Part shown: positions 18,827 to 26,409 of the stretch, in pieces
How positions within the stretch are numbered: position 1 is the first letter of the stretch
How the letters are laid out: the number at the start of each line of letters is the position of its first letter
Assembly (NCBI RefSeq): GCF_030730905.1
Contig: NZ_JAVAMP010000006.1
Coordinates: forward strand, 62,001-126,000
Length of the DNA: 64,000 bases
Source of the DNA: Chengkuizengella axinellae
GTDB lineage: Bacteria > Bacillota > Bacilli > Paenibacillales > KCTC-33759
Direction of reading: 5' to 3'
Translations under genes and position numbers: made by a program
The notes under the pieces: model-generated
The model's input: only the letters and a program-made list of their open reading frames with translations
Databases searched by the model: none
What the model was told of the DNA's origin: nothing

Positions 18827-20149
18827 TTATCTTAACTCACGTTTAATGGTATCCATAGCTTCCGTCCATGCTGTTTCTGGATCCGCGCCGTTGCTTTCTA
18901 CATTTGTAATGGCATCTTTAATGGCATTATGAACCGTTGCATAACTTGATCCTAAATATACAGGCTCAATTCTTAATGCAGCTTCGGCATAAATTTGACC
19001 TACATATGCTCCCGCAAAATATTCATCTGTCCATTCTTGAATTTCTGGTTTTTCATAAATACTAGGAGTAGATGGAAAGTTACCTGTTTCTTTAAATACT
19101 TCATATGCGTTTTCTTCATTTAATAGCCATTCTAAGAAGTCATACGCTTCTTGTGGATGCTCTGTTTGTTTAGGAATAGCAACAAATGATCCACCCCAAG
19201 TACCAGAAGCGATAGGCATTTGAGCTATATTCCAATTCCCAGAGGCATCAGGTGCTGAACCTTTCATCCAAGCCATCATCCAAGCTGGTGCCATTAAAGT
19301 AGCAAATCCTCCATCATTAATCGCTGAACTCCATTCACCAGACCATTGTGCGAATCTTCCCGAAAGATCATCAAGTGCAATGGCAACTGATCTATCATAT
19401 GCTTCTTTCACCGCAGCATTTGACTCTACGATAAGCTCCTCATCTGCTGTAAAATATATTTCACTTAATTGTCCAATGAATGCATCAAACATCGTACCAG
19501 CCGAATCCGTCATCGGCTTTCCTGTTTTTTCTAAAATCGTTTTACCTACTTCATGATATTCTTCCCAGGTCGTAATTAAAGCTGAAACTTCATTTGGATC
19601 AGTCGGAAGTCCTGCTTCTTCAAAAATGTCTGTACGATATGCCATCGCCATTGGGCCGATATCTGTTGGTAATCCAAACAAGAAAGATCCATCAGCATTT
19701 TCAGCCTGAGTTATTTTCCAATCTAAGTAGATACCTGTAACATCTTTTGCTCCAAGTTCATATAAATTGTAGAATTTATCTTCATCACCCTTAAGTGCTT
19801 CTAGTCTTCCGACCTCAACAAATGCAATATCAGGTGCACCAGATCCAGCTGCTAAAGCTGTTACCAAACCATCATGATGTTCTGCAAATGGCATTTCTTG
19901 AAAATCAATATGAATATTTTCATTTTCTGCATTATATTTATCGATCAATGGAGCAAACCCAGTATTTGGAATGCTTGAAAATGTAAGTTCTATTATTTCT
20001 TCATTAGAATCTGATGTTGTAACGGGCGTTTCCTCTGGAGTTCCTTCAGATGAACCATCTCCACTTCCTTCGTTAGAACCTGAACATGCTGTCAATACAA
20101 TGGAGAACAATAACATAAAACTCATTAATACTATGCCGAGTTTTTTCAT
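18827..20149 (-). CDS. ABC transporter sugar-binding lipoprotein, copy 1
   Basis: A 440-aa extracellular solute-binding protein of family 1, tethered by lipobox LTAC (Cys22) followed by an acidic Ser/Glu/Thr-rich linker (24-50). Conserved stretches include GLPTDIGPMAMAYRTDIFEE, GNWNIAQMPIASGTWGGSF and LLNEENAYEVFKETGNFPS. It is close to the second binding protein (24701) and clearly related to the one in the two-component operon (51231). The gene lies downstream of permease genes 20625 and 21469 but has its own promoter (20176-20256) and a terminator in between, so it is transcribed separately. Context points to beta-1,3-gluco-oligosaccharide uptake. Confidence 0.9.
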   Translation of the reverse strand: MKKLGIVLMSFMLLFSIVLTACSGSNEGSGDGSSEGTPEETPVTTSDSNEEIIELTFSSIPNTGFAPLIDKYNAENENIHIDFQEMPFAEHHDGLVTALAAGSGAPDIAFVEVGRLEALKGDEDKFYNLYELGAKDVTGIYLDWKITQAENADGSFLFGLPTDIGPMAMAYRTDIFEEAGLPTDPNEVSALITTWEEYHEVGKTILEKTGKPMTDSAGTMFDAFIGQLSEIYFTADEELIVESNAAVKEAYDRSVAIALDDLSGRFAQWSGEWSSAINDGGFATLMAPAWMMAWMKGSAPDASGNWNIAQMPIASGTWGGSFVAIPKQTEHPQEAYDFLEWLLNEENAYEVFKETGNFPSTPSIYEKPEIQEWTDEYFAGAYVGQIYAEAALRIEPVYLGSSYATVHNAIKDAITNVESNGADPETAWTEAMDTIKRELR

Positions 20150-20175
20150 TTCAAAAATCCCCCTAATTTTTTATT

Positions 20176-20256
20176 GAACGCGTTCTACTTTAAATTATAA
20201 GGGAATCATTTTGTCAAAACTACGAGGTCACTCTTATATTTTTTGTATATATTTCT
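20176..20256 (-). promoter_or_regulatory. Promoter block P1 with GAACGCGTTC palindrome
   Basis: On the minus strand a -10 TATAAT lies at 20199-20194 with a poor -35. The perfect palindrome GAACGCGTTC (20176-20185) lies about 8 bp downstream of it, near the expected start site. A conserved ATATAAGAGT element begins 36 bp upstream of the -10. The same elements recur at 22493-22573 and, in part, 26061-26146. The weak -35 plus fixed upstream element suggests an activator (AraC-type); the palindrome suggests a repressor. The rest of the gene-free stretch 20150-20624 holds the permease terminator and nothing else recognised. Confidence 0.6.
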
Positions 20257-20531
20257 CCTATTTGGATCTAATTACAAACTAAAACAAAATGTACAAGCTA
20301 TTGTTATAAAACGAACTGAGCCCTTGAAAAGGGTTGTAAAATCTTAACATGGGATCCCGAAAAGAAGTTGTTATTCCTTGGATTTATCATCACTTTTTAA
20401 GTGTAGTTAAGTAATATGATTTATCTTCTCAAATTTTCATTGTTGAAACATAGAATTTGTAAAACTTATAATCTCCCTCTTGAGAAGAGGAGGATATACG
20501 GAGTGTTGATACGGGATAAATACTTAGGTTA

Positions 20532-20568
20532 TAAAAAAACCTTAGCTGCAGTATATGCAACTAAGGTC
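20532..20568 (-). terminator. Terminator of permease operon 1
   Basis: Stem ACCTTAG-x-TGCA / TGCA-x-CTAAGGT followed by T7 on the minus strand; nearly the same hairpin follows the paralogous permease operon at 22713. Confidence 0.85.
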
Positions 20569-20624
20569 ATTAAGAATAAGAATTTATTCCTGAATATCAA
20601 TTTTAAATATGATTACAAACACAT

Positions 20625-21446
20625 TTAACCTTTAACTGAGCCCTCAGCTAACCCTGCAATAAATTGACGACTAAAAGGGATAAAAATCGCTAACAGCGGT
20701 AATGTTGCTATGAAAGCACCTGTTACAACAATAGCAGTTTCCCTAGTATAAGTACCTTGTAGGTTTCTTATGGCAAGCTGTATGGTTCGAACGGATTCGT
20801 CCCTTAAAACGATGGATTCCCATATAAAGGCATTCCAAGTACCCATGAATGTAATGATCGCCAATGTCGCCAAACCTGGTTTAATGATCGGCAATACAAT
20901 ACGATAATATGTCTGGAAGTTCCTTGCTCCATCCACCTTAGCTGATTCAATTAATTCCGGATGAACAGATGCATCAATATACTGCTTAATTAAAAATACA
21001 CCAAAGGCACTCACAAGAGCAGGTACGATAACAGCTCTTAAATCATTAATCCAATTCAACTTACTGATAATCATATATAAAGGAATCTGTCCGATATTAG
21101 GCAACGTTAAAGTAATTATGATAAACAATAGTAAAAACTTTCTTCCCTTAAATGTAAGTCTTGATAATGCAAAAGCAGCTAATGAACAAAAGAATAACTG
21201 AGAAACAGTAACTGTTCCTGTGATAATCAATGTGTTAACTGTAGCGGTTAAAAAATCTGATCTTTCCCAAGCTGTTTGTAGGTTAATGAAAAACTGATCA
21301 CCAGGTGTTAATATTGGTGGAAACTTAAATGCATCTGCATTGCTCCTTGTACTTAACACAAACATCCAATAAAAAGGGAACACGGAGATAAAAGATACAA
21401 TGACTAAAAAGAAATAAGAAATAAAACGTCCTGTAGGAGATTTCAT
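20625..21446 (-). CDS. Carbohydrate ABC transporter permease (MsmG/AraQ-like), copy 1
   Basis: A 273-aa inner-membrane permease with six predicted transmembrane segments. The cytoplasmic EAA loop is ELIESAKVDGARNFQTYYRIVLP (about 160-182). It pairs with the permease at 21469 (22 bp upstream on the minus strand). I count about eight amino-acid differences from copy 2 (22798), roughly 97 percent identity, so the duplication is recent or maintained by gene conversion. No ATPase gene is present; a shared MsmX/MsiK-type ATPase elsewhere is the usual solution. Ends at terminator 20532-20568. Confidence 0.93.
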   Translation of the reverse strand: MKSPTGRFISYFFLVIVSFISVFPFYWMFVLSTRSNADAFKFPPILTPGDQFFINLQTAWERSDFLTATVNTLIITGTVTVSQLFFCSLAAFALSRLTFKGRKFLLLFIIITLTLPNIGQIPLYMIISKLNWINDLRAVIVPALVSAFGVFLIKQYIDASVHPELIESAKVDGARNFQTYYRIVLPIIKPGLATLAIITFMGTWNAFIWESIVLRDESVRTIQLAIRNLQGTYTRETAIVVTGAFIATLPLLAIFIPFSRQFIAGLAEGSVKG

Positions 21447-21468
21447 TGATTCTCACACCCTTTCCATT

Positions 21469-22389
21469 CTAATCTTTAATGAGTTTTGTAGAAACGACCC
21501 AATTTAATATTGCAAATAAAATGATAATGATGAACATCAACCAACCAATGGCTGCACCATATCCTATATTATATTGAGGTCCAAATGCTGTACCATACAT
21601 ATATAAGAACATCGTAAGAATTTGATTATCTGCTCCACCATTAAAACCATTTGCCCAAATAAATGGTTCAACAAATAACTGCATACCTCCAGATACGGAT
21701 AGTATTAGAGTAAACAATATAATTGGACGAAGCTGTGGAATCGTAATGTAGAAGAATTGTTGAATTTTCGTAGCACCATCAATCGTGGCAGCTTCATACA
21801 ACTCTTTTGAAATGGTTTGAAGACCCGCCATATAAATAATGGTATTATAACCGATCCATCTCCAATTCACCATTAGCGTTACTGCGAAATGAGAGAGCCA
21901 GCGATTATCATTTAACCAATCAAAACCTTGTGTCCCCAAAATGAAATTGACTAAACCATAATCTCTAGAAAATAAATTACCAAAAATAATAGTAACTGCT
22001 ACAAGAGAGGTAACAAATGGCATAAATATGGCCATTTTAAACATATCCTTAAACTTTATAAAAGCCTGATTCAACACAAAAGCGATCACTAATGCTATAA
22101 ATAACTGCGGCAAGATAGCCATAAACCACATTGAAAAAGTATTCACGATTGATGTTATAAAAGCTGAATCATCAGTTAGTAACCAAACATAGTTTTGAAA
22201 TCCAATAAACTCCGGTTCACCCTTAAAGAGTCTCCAACTAAATAATGAAACATAAATATTAAACAAAATAGGAAATAAACCAAATACGATAAATAAAATG
22301 AAAAAGGGTGATACATATAAATATCCTGATAAAGCATCTTTTCTTGCTTGTGATCCATATTTGAAATTATTTTTTGACTTTTTCCCCAT
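21469..22389 (-). CDS. Carbohydrate ABC transporter permease (MsmF/UgpA-like), copy 1
   Basis: A 306-aa six-helix permease. I place the start at ATG 22389 (MGKKSKNNF), ten bases after GGGAGG; an upstream ATG at 22416 has no ribosome site, and the homologous start of copy 2 is at this place. The EAA loop is ELYEAATIDGATKIQQFFYITIP. It differs from copy 2 mainly in the first 15 residues and in one exposed segment near residue 240 (FIWANGFNGGADNQI against LVWAGAGGGADNQV), which could tune substrate or binding-protein contact. First gene of its operon, read from promoter P2. Confidence 0.92.
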   Translation of the reverse strand: MGKKSKNNFKYGSQARKDALSGYLYVSPFFILFIVFGLFPILFNIYVSLFSWRLFKGEPEFIGFQNYVWLLTDDSAFITSIVNTFSMWFMAILPQLFIALVIAFVLNQAFIKFKDMFKMAIFMPFVTSLVAVTIIFGNLFSRDYGLVNFILGTQGFDWLNDNRWLSHFAVTLMVNWRWIGYNTIIYMAGLQTISKELYEAATIDGATKIQQFFYITIPQLRPIILFTLILSVSGGMQLFVEPFIWANGFNGGADNQILTMFLYMYGTAFGPQYNIGYGAAIGWLMFIIIILFAILNWVVSTKLIKD

Positions 22390-22492
22390 AGATATAAGAC
22401 CTCCCTGTAGTGACATCTTTAATGAAGTAATTTATGTATCTTAGCGAAACTTTACCTTCTTTTTATTAAGATAACTCCCCCTAATGTTTATT

Positions 22493-22573
22493 GAACGCGT
22501 TCTACTTCAAATTATAAGGGAATCCATTTTTCAAAACTATAAGGCTACTCTTATATTTTTTGTATATATTTAC
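22493..22573 (-). promoter_or_regulatory. Promoter block P2 with GAACGCGTTC palindrome
   Basis: Same arrangement as P1: perfect palindrome GAACGCGTTC (22493-22502), -10 TATAAT (22516-22511), and ATATAAGAGT beginning at the same distance upstream of the -10. It drives the permease 1 operon. The gene-free stretch 22390-22797 also holds a terminator (22713-22748); nothing else is recognised. Confidence 0.6.
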
Positions 22574-22712
22574 TTGTTTTTACCTTTGATTACTATTCGG
22601 AGTTTTTCGAAGGTGTCATAAAATTCTTCATATGAATTAGAACCCCCGAAAAAGGAATCGGAATAAATATAAAAGCTTATCGTCACTTTTTTGGGTATCT
22701 GGGGGGAAGTAA

Positions 22713-22748
22713 TAAAAAAACCTTAGTTGCAATAATGCAACTAAGGTC
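22713..22748 (-). terminator. Terminator of transporter operon 2
   Basis: Perfect 12-bp stem ACCTTAGTTGCA / TGCAACTAAGGT with a 4-nt loop, followed by T7 on the minus strand. Confidence 0.9.
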
Positions 22749-22797
22749 AATAAGTATTTATACCTCAATAAAATTTAAATATGATCACAAACTACGC

Positions 22798-23619
22798 TTA
22801 ACCTTTAACTGAACCTTCAGCTAACCCTGCAATAAATTGTCGGCTAAAAGGGATAAAGATTGCTAACAGCGGTAATGTTGCTACAAAAGCACCTGTTACA
22901 ACGATAGCAGTTTCCCTAGTATAAGTACCTTGTAGGTTTCTTATGGCAAGCTGTATGGTTCGAACGGATTCGTCCCTTAAAACGATGGATTCCCATATAA
23001 AGGCATTCCAAGTACCCATGAACGTAATGATTGCCAATGTTGCTAAACCTGGTTTAATGATCGGCAATACAATTTTATAATACGTCTGGAAGTTTCTCGC
23101 TCCATCCACCTTAGCAGATTCTATTAATTCTGGATGAACTGAAGCATCAATATACTGCTTGATTAAAAACACACCAAAGGCACTTACAAGAGCAGGTACG
23201 ATAACAGCTCTTAAATCATTAATCCAATTCAACTTACTGATGATCATATATAAAGGAATTTGTCCTATACCAGGCAACGTTAAAGTAATTATTATAAACA
23301 ATAGTAAAAACTTTCTTCCCTTAAATGTAAGTCTTGCTAATGCAAACGCAGCTAATGAACAAAAGAATAACTGAGAAACAGTAACTGTTCCTGTGATAAT
23401 CAATGTGTTAACTGTAGCGGTTAAAAAATCTGATCTTTCCCATGCTGTTTGTAGGTTGGTAAAAAACTGATTACCAGGTGTTAATATCGGTGGAAATTTA
23501 AATGCATCCGCATTACTCCTTGTACTTAACACAAACATCCAATAAAAAGGAAACACAGAAATAAAAGAGACAATTACTAAAAAGAGATAAGAAATAAATC
23601 GTCCTATAGGAGATTTCAT
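22798..23619 (-). CDS. Carbohydrate ABC transporter permease (MsmG/AraQ-like), copy 2
   Basis: A 273-aa permease, nearly identical to copy 1 (differences include Thr/Ile at residue 5, Ser/Ala in ALxRLTF, Asn/Gly in LPxIGQ, and Arg/Lys in the EAA loop YYxIVLP). It follows the partner permease by 22 bp and is the last gene of the binding protein-permease-permease operon that starts at 26029. The shared terminator type and preserved intergenic spacing show that the pair was duplicated as a unit. Confidence 0.93.
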   Translation of the reverse strand: MKSPIGRFISYLFLVIVSFISVFPFYWMFVLSTRSNADAFKFPPILTPGNQFFTNLQTAWERSDFLTATVNTLIITGTVTVSQLFFCSLAAFALARLTFKGRKFLLLFIIITLTLPGIGQIPLYMIISKLNWINDLRAVIVPALVSAFGVFLIKQYIDASVHPELIESAKVDGARNFQTYYKIVLPIIKPGLATLAIITFMGTWNAFIWESIVLRDESVRTIQLAIRNLQGTYTRETAIVVTGAFVATLPLLAIFIPFSRQFIAGLAEGSVKG

Positions 23620-23641
23620 TTATTCTCACATCCTTCCCATT

Positions 23642-24574
23642 TTAATCTTTAATGAGTTTTGTAGAAATGATCCAATTTAATATTGCAAACAAGATGATAA
23701 TGATAAACATTACCCAACCAATGGCTGCACCATAACCGATGTTATATTGAACACCAAATGCAGTGTTATACATGTATAAGAACATCGTAAGAACTTGGTT
23801 ATCTGCTCCACCACCTGCTCCTGCCCATACTAATGGCTCAACGAATAATTGCATACCGCCAGATACGGACATTATAAGCGTGAACAATATAATTGGACGA
23901 AGCTGTGGAATCGTAATGTAGAAAAATTGTTGTACTTTCGAAGCTCCATCAATCGTGGCCGCTTCATACAATTCTTTTGAAATGGTTTGAAGACCCGCCA
24001 TATAAATAATGGTATTATAACCGATCCATCTCCAGTTCACCATAAGCGTTATTGCAAAATGAGAGAGCCAGCGATTATCATTTAACCAATCAAGACCTTG
24101 TGTTCCCAAAATGAAATTGATTAAACCATAATCTCTAGAAAATAAATTACCAAAAATAATAGTAACTGCTACAAGGGAAGTAACAAATGGCATGAATATG
24201 GCCATTCTGAACATGTCCTTAAACTTTACAAAAGCTTGATTTAACACAAAAGCGATTACTAATGCTAAAAATAACTGCGGCAATGTTGCCATAAACCACA
24301 TTGAAAATGTATTCACGATCGACTTTATAAAAGTTGGATCGTCCGTCAATAACCAAACATAGTTTTGAAATCCAATAAACTCCGGTTCACCCTTAAAGAG
24401 TCTCCAACTAAATAATGAAACGTACATATTAAACAAAATTGGAAATAAACCAAATACGGTGAATAATAGGAAAAAGGGTGACACGTATAAATACCCTGAT
24501 AAAGCATCTTTGCTTGCTTGTGATCCATATTTAAAACGAGGTTTTTTATTCTCTGACTTGTTTCCCATTGACAT
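23642..24574 (-). CDS. Carbohydrate ABC transporter permease (MsmF/UgpA-like), copy 2
   Basis: A 310-aa permease with six membrane segments and EAA loop ELYEAATIDGASKVQQFFYITIP. Start ATG 24574 (MSMGNKSENK) follows AGGAGGAGG at good spacing; the open frame extends 22 codons further upstream to 24640 but without a ribosome site. It is the middle gene of the complete transporter operon; the 126-bp gap from the binding-protein gene contains a hairpin (24625-24654). Confidence 0.93.
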   Translation of the reverse strand: MSMGNKSENKKPRFKYGSQASKDALSGYLYVSPFFLLFTVFGLFPILFNMYVSLFSWRLFKGEPEFIGFQNYVWLLTDDPTFIKSIVNTFSMWFMATLPQLFLALVIAFVLNQAFVKFKDMFRMAIFMPFVTSLVAVTIIFGNLFSRDYGLINFILGTQGLDWLNDNRWLSHFAITLMVNWRWIGYNTIIYMAGLQTISKELYEAATIDGASKVQQFFYITIPQLRPIILFTLIMSVSGGMQLFVEPLVWAGAGGGADNQVLTMFLYMYNTAFGVQYNIGYGAAIGWVMFIIIILFAILNWIISTKLIKD

Positions 24575-24624
24575 AAGACCTCCTCCTTCCACAATATATG
24601 GAAATTGTTCTTTTAAAATACTCA

Positions 24625-24654
24625 CGCTGATCAATACCATTATGATGATCAGCG
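24625..24654 (-). repeat. Intergenic hairpin between binding-protein and permease genes
   Basis: CGCTGATC / GATCAGCG, 14-nt loop, without a T-tract. Hairpins here commonly stabilise the upstream binding-protein message so that it exceeds the permease message; that role is inferred. Confidence 0.5.
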
Positions 24655-24700
24655 CGAATATTATTGTTTATTTATTTGTTATTCATTGTGAAATTATAAA

Positions 24701-26029
24701 TTATCTTAATTCACGCTTAATTGTATCCATTGCTTCATTCCAAGCAGCTTCAGGATCAGCACCATTCAAGTCAACATTGTTGATCGCATCTTTAAGTGCG
24801 TTATGAACAGTAGCATAATCAGTACCTAACCATACAGGTTGGATTCTTAAAGCAGCTTCTGCATAGATCTTACCAACATAAGCGCCTGAGAAGTATTCAG
24901 AAGTCCAATCTTGAATTTCTGGTTTTTCATAAATTCCAGGGATTGATGGGAAGTTACCAGTTTCTTTAAATACTTCATAAGAGTTCTCTTCATTTACTAA
25001 CCACTCAATGAAGTCATATGCTTCTTGAGGATATTCAGTTGATGCAGGTACTGTTAAGAAAGATCCTCCCCAGTTACCAGAAGCAACAGGCATTTGAGCG
25101 ATATTCCATTTACCAGAAGCATCTGGAGCTGAACCAGTCATGTAGTTCATCATCCAAGCTGGAGCCATTAATGTAGCAAAAGTACCTTCGTTCATACCTG
25201 TGCTCCACTCACCAGACCATTGTCCTAATTTAGCGGAAAGACCACTTTGAGCAATTTCAATTGATCTGTCATAAGCTTCTTTAACTGCAGCATTTGATTC
25301 AAGAATTAATTCATCATCTGCAGTGAAGTAAAGTTCAGTTAATTGACCAGTAAAAGTATCAAACATTGTACCAGCAGAATCAGACATAGGCTTTCCAGTT
25401 TTCTCTAGAACTGTTTTACCAACTTCGATGTATTTATCCCAATCAGTAATTAAAGCAGAAACTTCGTTTGGATCTGTTGGAAGACCAGCTTCTTCAAAGA
25501 TATCTGTACGGTATGCCATTGCCATAGGACCGATATCTGTTGGTAATCCGAATAAGAAAGAACCGTCAGCATTTTCTGCTTGAGCGATTTTCCAATCTAA
25601 GTAGATGCCTGTAACGTCTTTAGCACCGAAGTCATATAAGTTAGTAAAGCTATCTTGGCTAGCTTTAAAACCTTCTAATCTTCCGATCTCAACAAAAGCA
25701 ATATCAGGTACACCAGAACCAGCTGCTAAAGCAGTAGCAAATGCATTGTGGTGATCATCAAAAGATTGCTCTTGGAAGTTGATTTGTACATTTTCATTTT
25801 CAGCATTATATTTTTCAATTAATGGGCCGAAACCTGTGTTCGCAATACTTGCAAAAGTAAGTTCAATTACTCCTTCTGGAGTTTCTGGAGTTGCTTCTTC
25901 TCCACCATCTGCTGGAGCTTCTGGAGTTCCTTCACCAGCTTCTCCTCCTTCTTCAGAAGAAGAACATGCTGCTAATGCAAATGAGAATAAAAGCATTAGA
26001 CTCATTAAAATAAGACCAAATCTTTTCAT
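24701..26029 (-). CDS. ABC transporter sugar-binding lipoprotein, copy 2
   Basis: A 442-aa family 1 solute-binding lipoprotein, lipobox LAAC (Cys22), with a Glu/Gly/Pro-rich linker (23-55). It is strongly similar to copy 1 along the length (for example GLPTDIGPMAMAYRTDIFEE is identical). Unlike copy 1 it is the first gene of its operon, followed by both permeases, the standard order. Its codon use looks smoother than copy 1 (few rare codons, GCT/GAA/CCA preferred), which fits high expression. Likely ligands are laminari-oligosaccharides from the GH16 enzymes, inferred from context. Confidence 0.92.
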   Translation of the reverse strand: MKRFGLILMSLMLLFSFALAACSSSEEGGEAGEGTPEAPADGGEEATPETPEGVIELTFASIANTGFGPLIEKYNAENENVQINFQEQSFDDHHNAFATALAAGSGVPDIAFVEIGRLEGFKASQDSFTNLYDFGAKDVTGIYLDWKIAQAENADGSFLFGLPTDIGPMAMAYRTDIFEEAGLPTDPNEVSALITDWDKYIEVGKTVLEKTGKPMSDSAGTMFDTFTGQLTELYFTADDELILESNAAVKEAYDRSIEIAQSGLSAKLGQWSGEWSTGMNEGTFATLMAPAWMMNYMTGSAPDASGKWNIAQMPVASGNWGGSFLTVPASTEYPQEAYDFIEWLVNEENSYEVFKETGNFPSIPGIYEKPEIQDWTSEYFSGAYVGKIYAEAALRIQPVWLGTDYATVHNALKDAINNVDLNGADPEAAWNEAMDTIKRELR

Positions 26030-26060
26030 TTTAGTAAATCCCCCTATTTTTTTAATTTTT

Positions 26061-26146
26061 GAACGTGAAATACGTCCTACTAAAATTATAGTGGATTCGA
26101 TTTCACAATACTATGTGGTGATTCTCATATTTCTTGTATATTTCTC
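26061..26146 (-). promoter_or_regulatory. Promoter block P3 of transporter operon 2, with cre-like site
   Basis: Shares with P1 and P2 the -10 TATAAT (26090-26085) and the ATAT(A/G)AGA element at the same spacing. The start-site palindrome is degenerate (GGACGTATTTCACGTTC on the minus strand). A cre-like TGGATTCGATTTCA (26092-26105) sits directly upstream of the -10. The remaining stretch to 26409 must contain the divergent promoter of the GH94 gene; no clear -35/-10 could be fixed. Confidence 0.5.
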
Positions 26147-26409
26147 ACCTCTGTCAGAAAATTGTTCAAAAAGTTATAACATACCTTCGATTCATAGTAT
26201 TGTTAATCGAAAGAAATTTATTCATAATTTTATATATACACTGCATCGTGTCTTTCACTATGAATGTTTACATTTTCAAGGATCTATAGCCCAAAAATCA
26301 ATTGATATGATTATTATGTAGTGTATATGGACTTTCTAATCTTAGTATAGTAAATTGAATGATAGAAAATTGAAACATTCAACCCATCTGAAAGAAAGGA
26401 CTGATAAGT

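Noticed and set aside
22176-24594. Matching out-of-frame ORFs at 22176-22358 and 24346-24594 in both permease copies
   Set aside because: Their conservation comes from the duplication of the real permease frame, not from selection on these frames.
18827-26029. Composite transposon carrying the duplicated transporters
   Set aside because: No transposase, terminal inverted repeats or target duplications were seen; the shared flanks are promoters and terminators.
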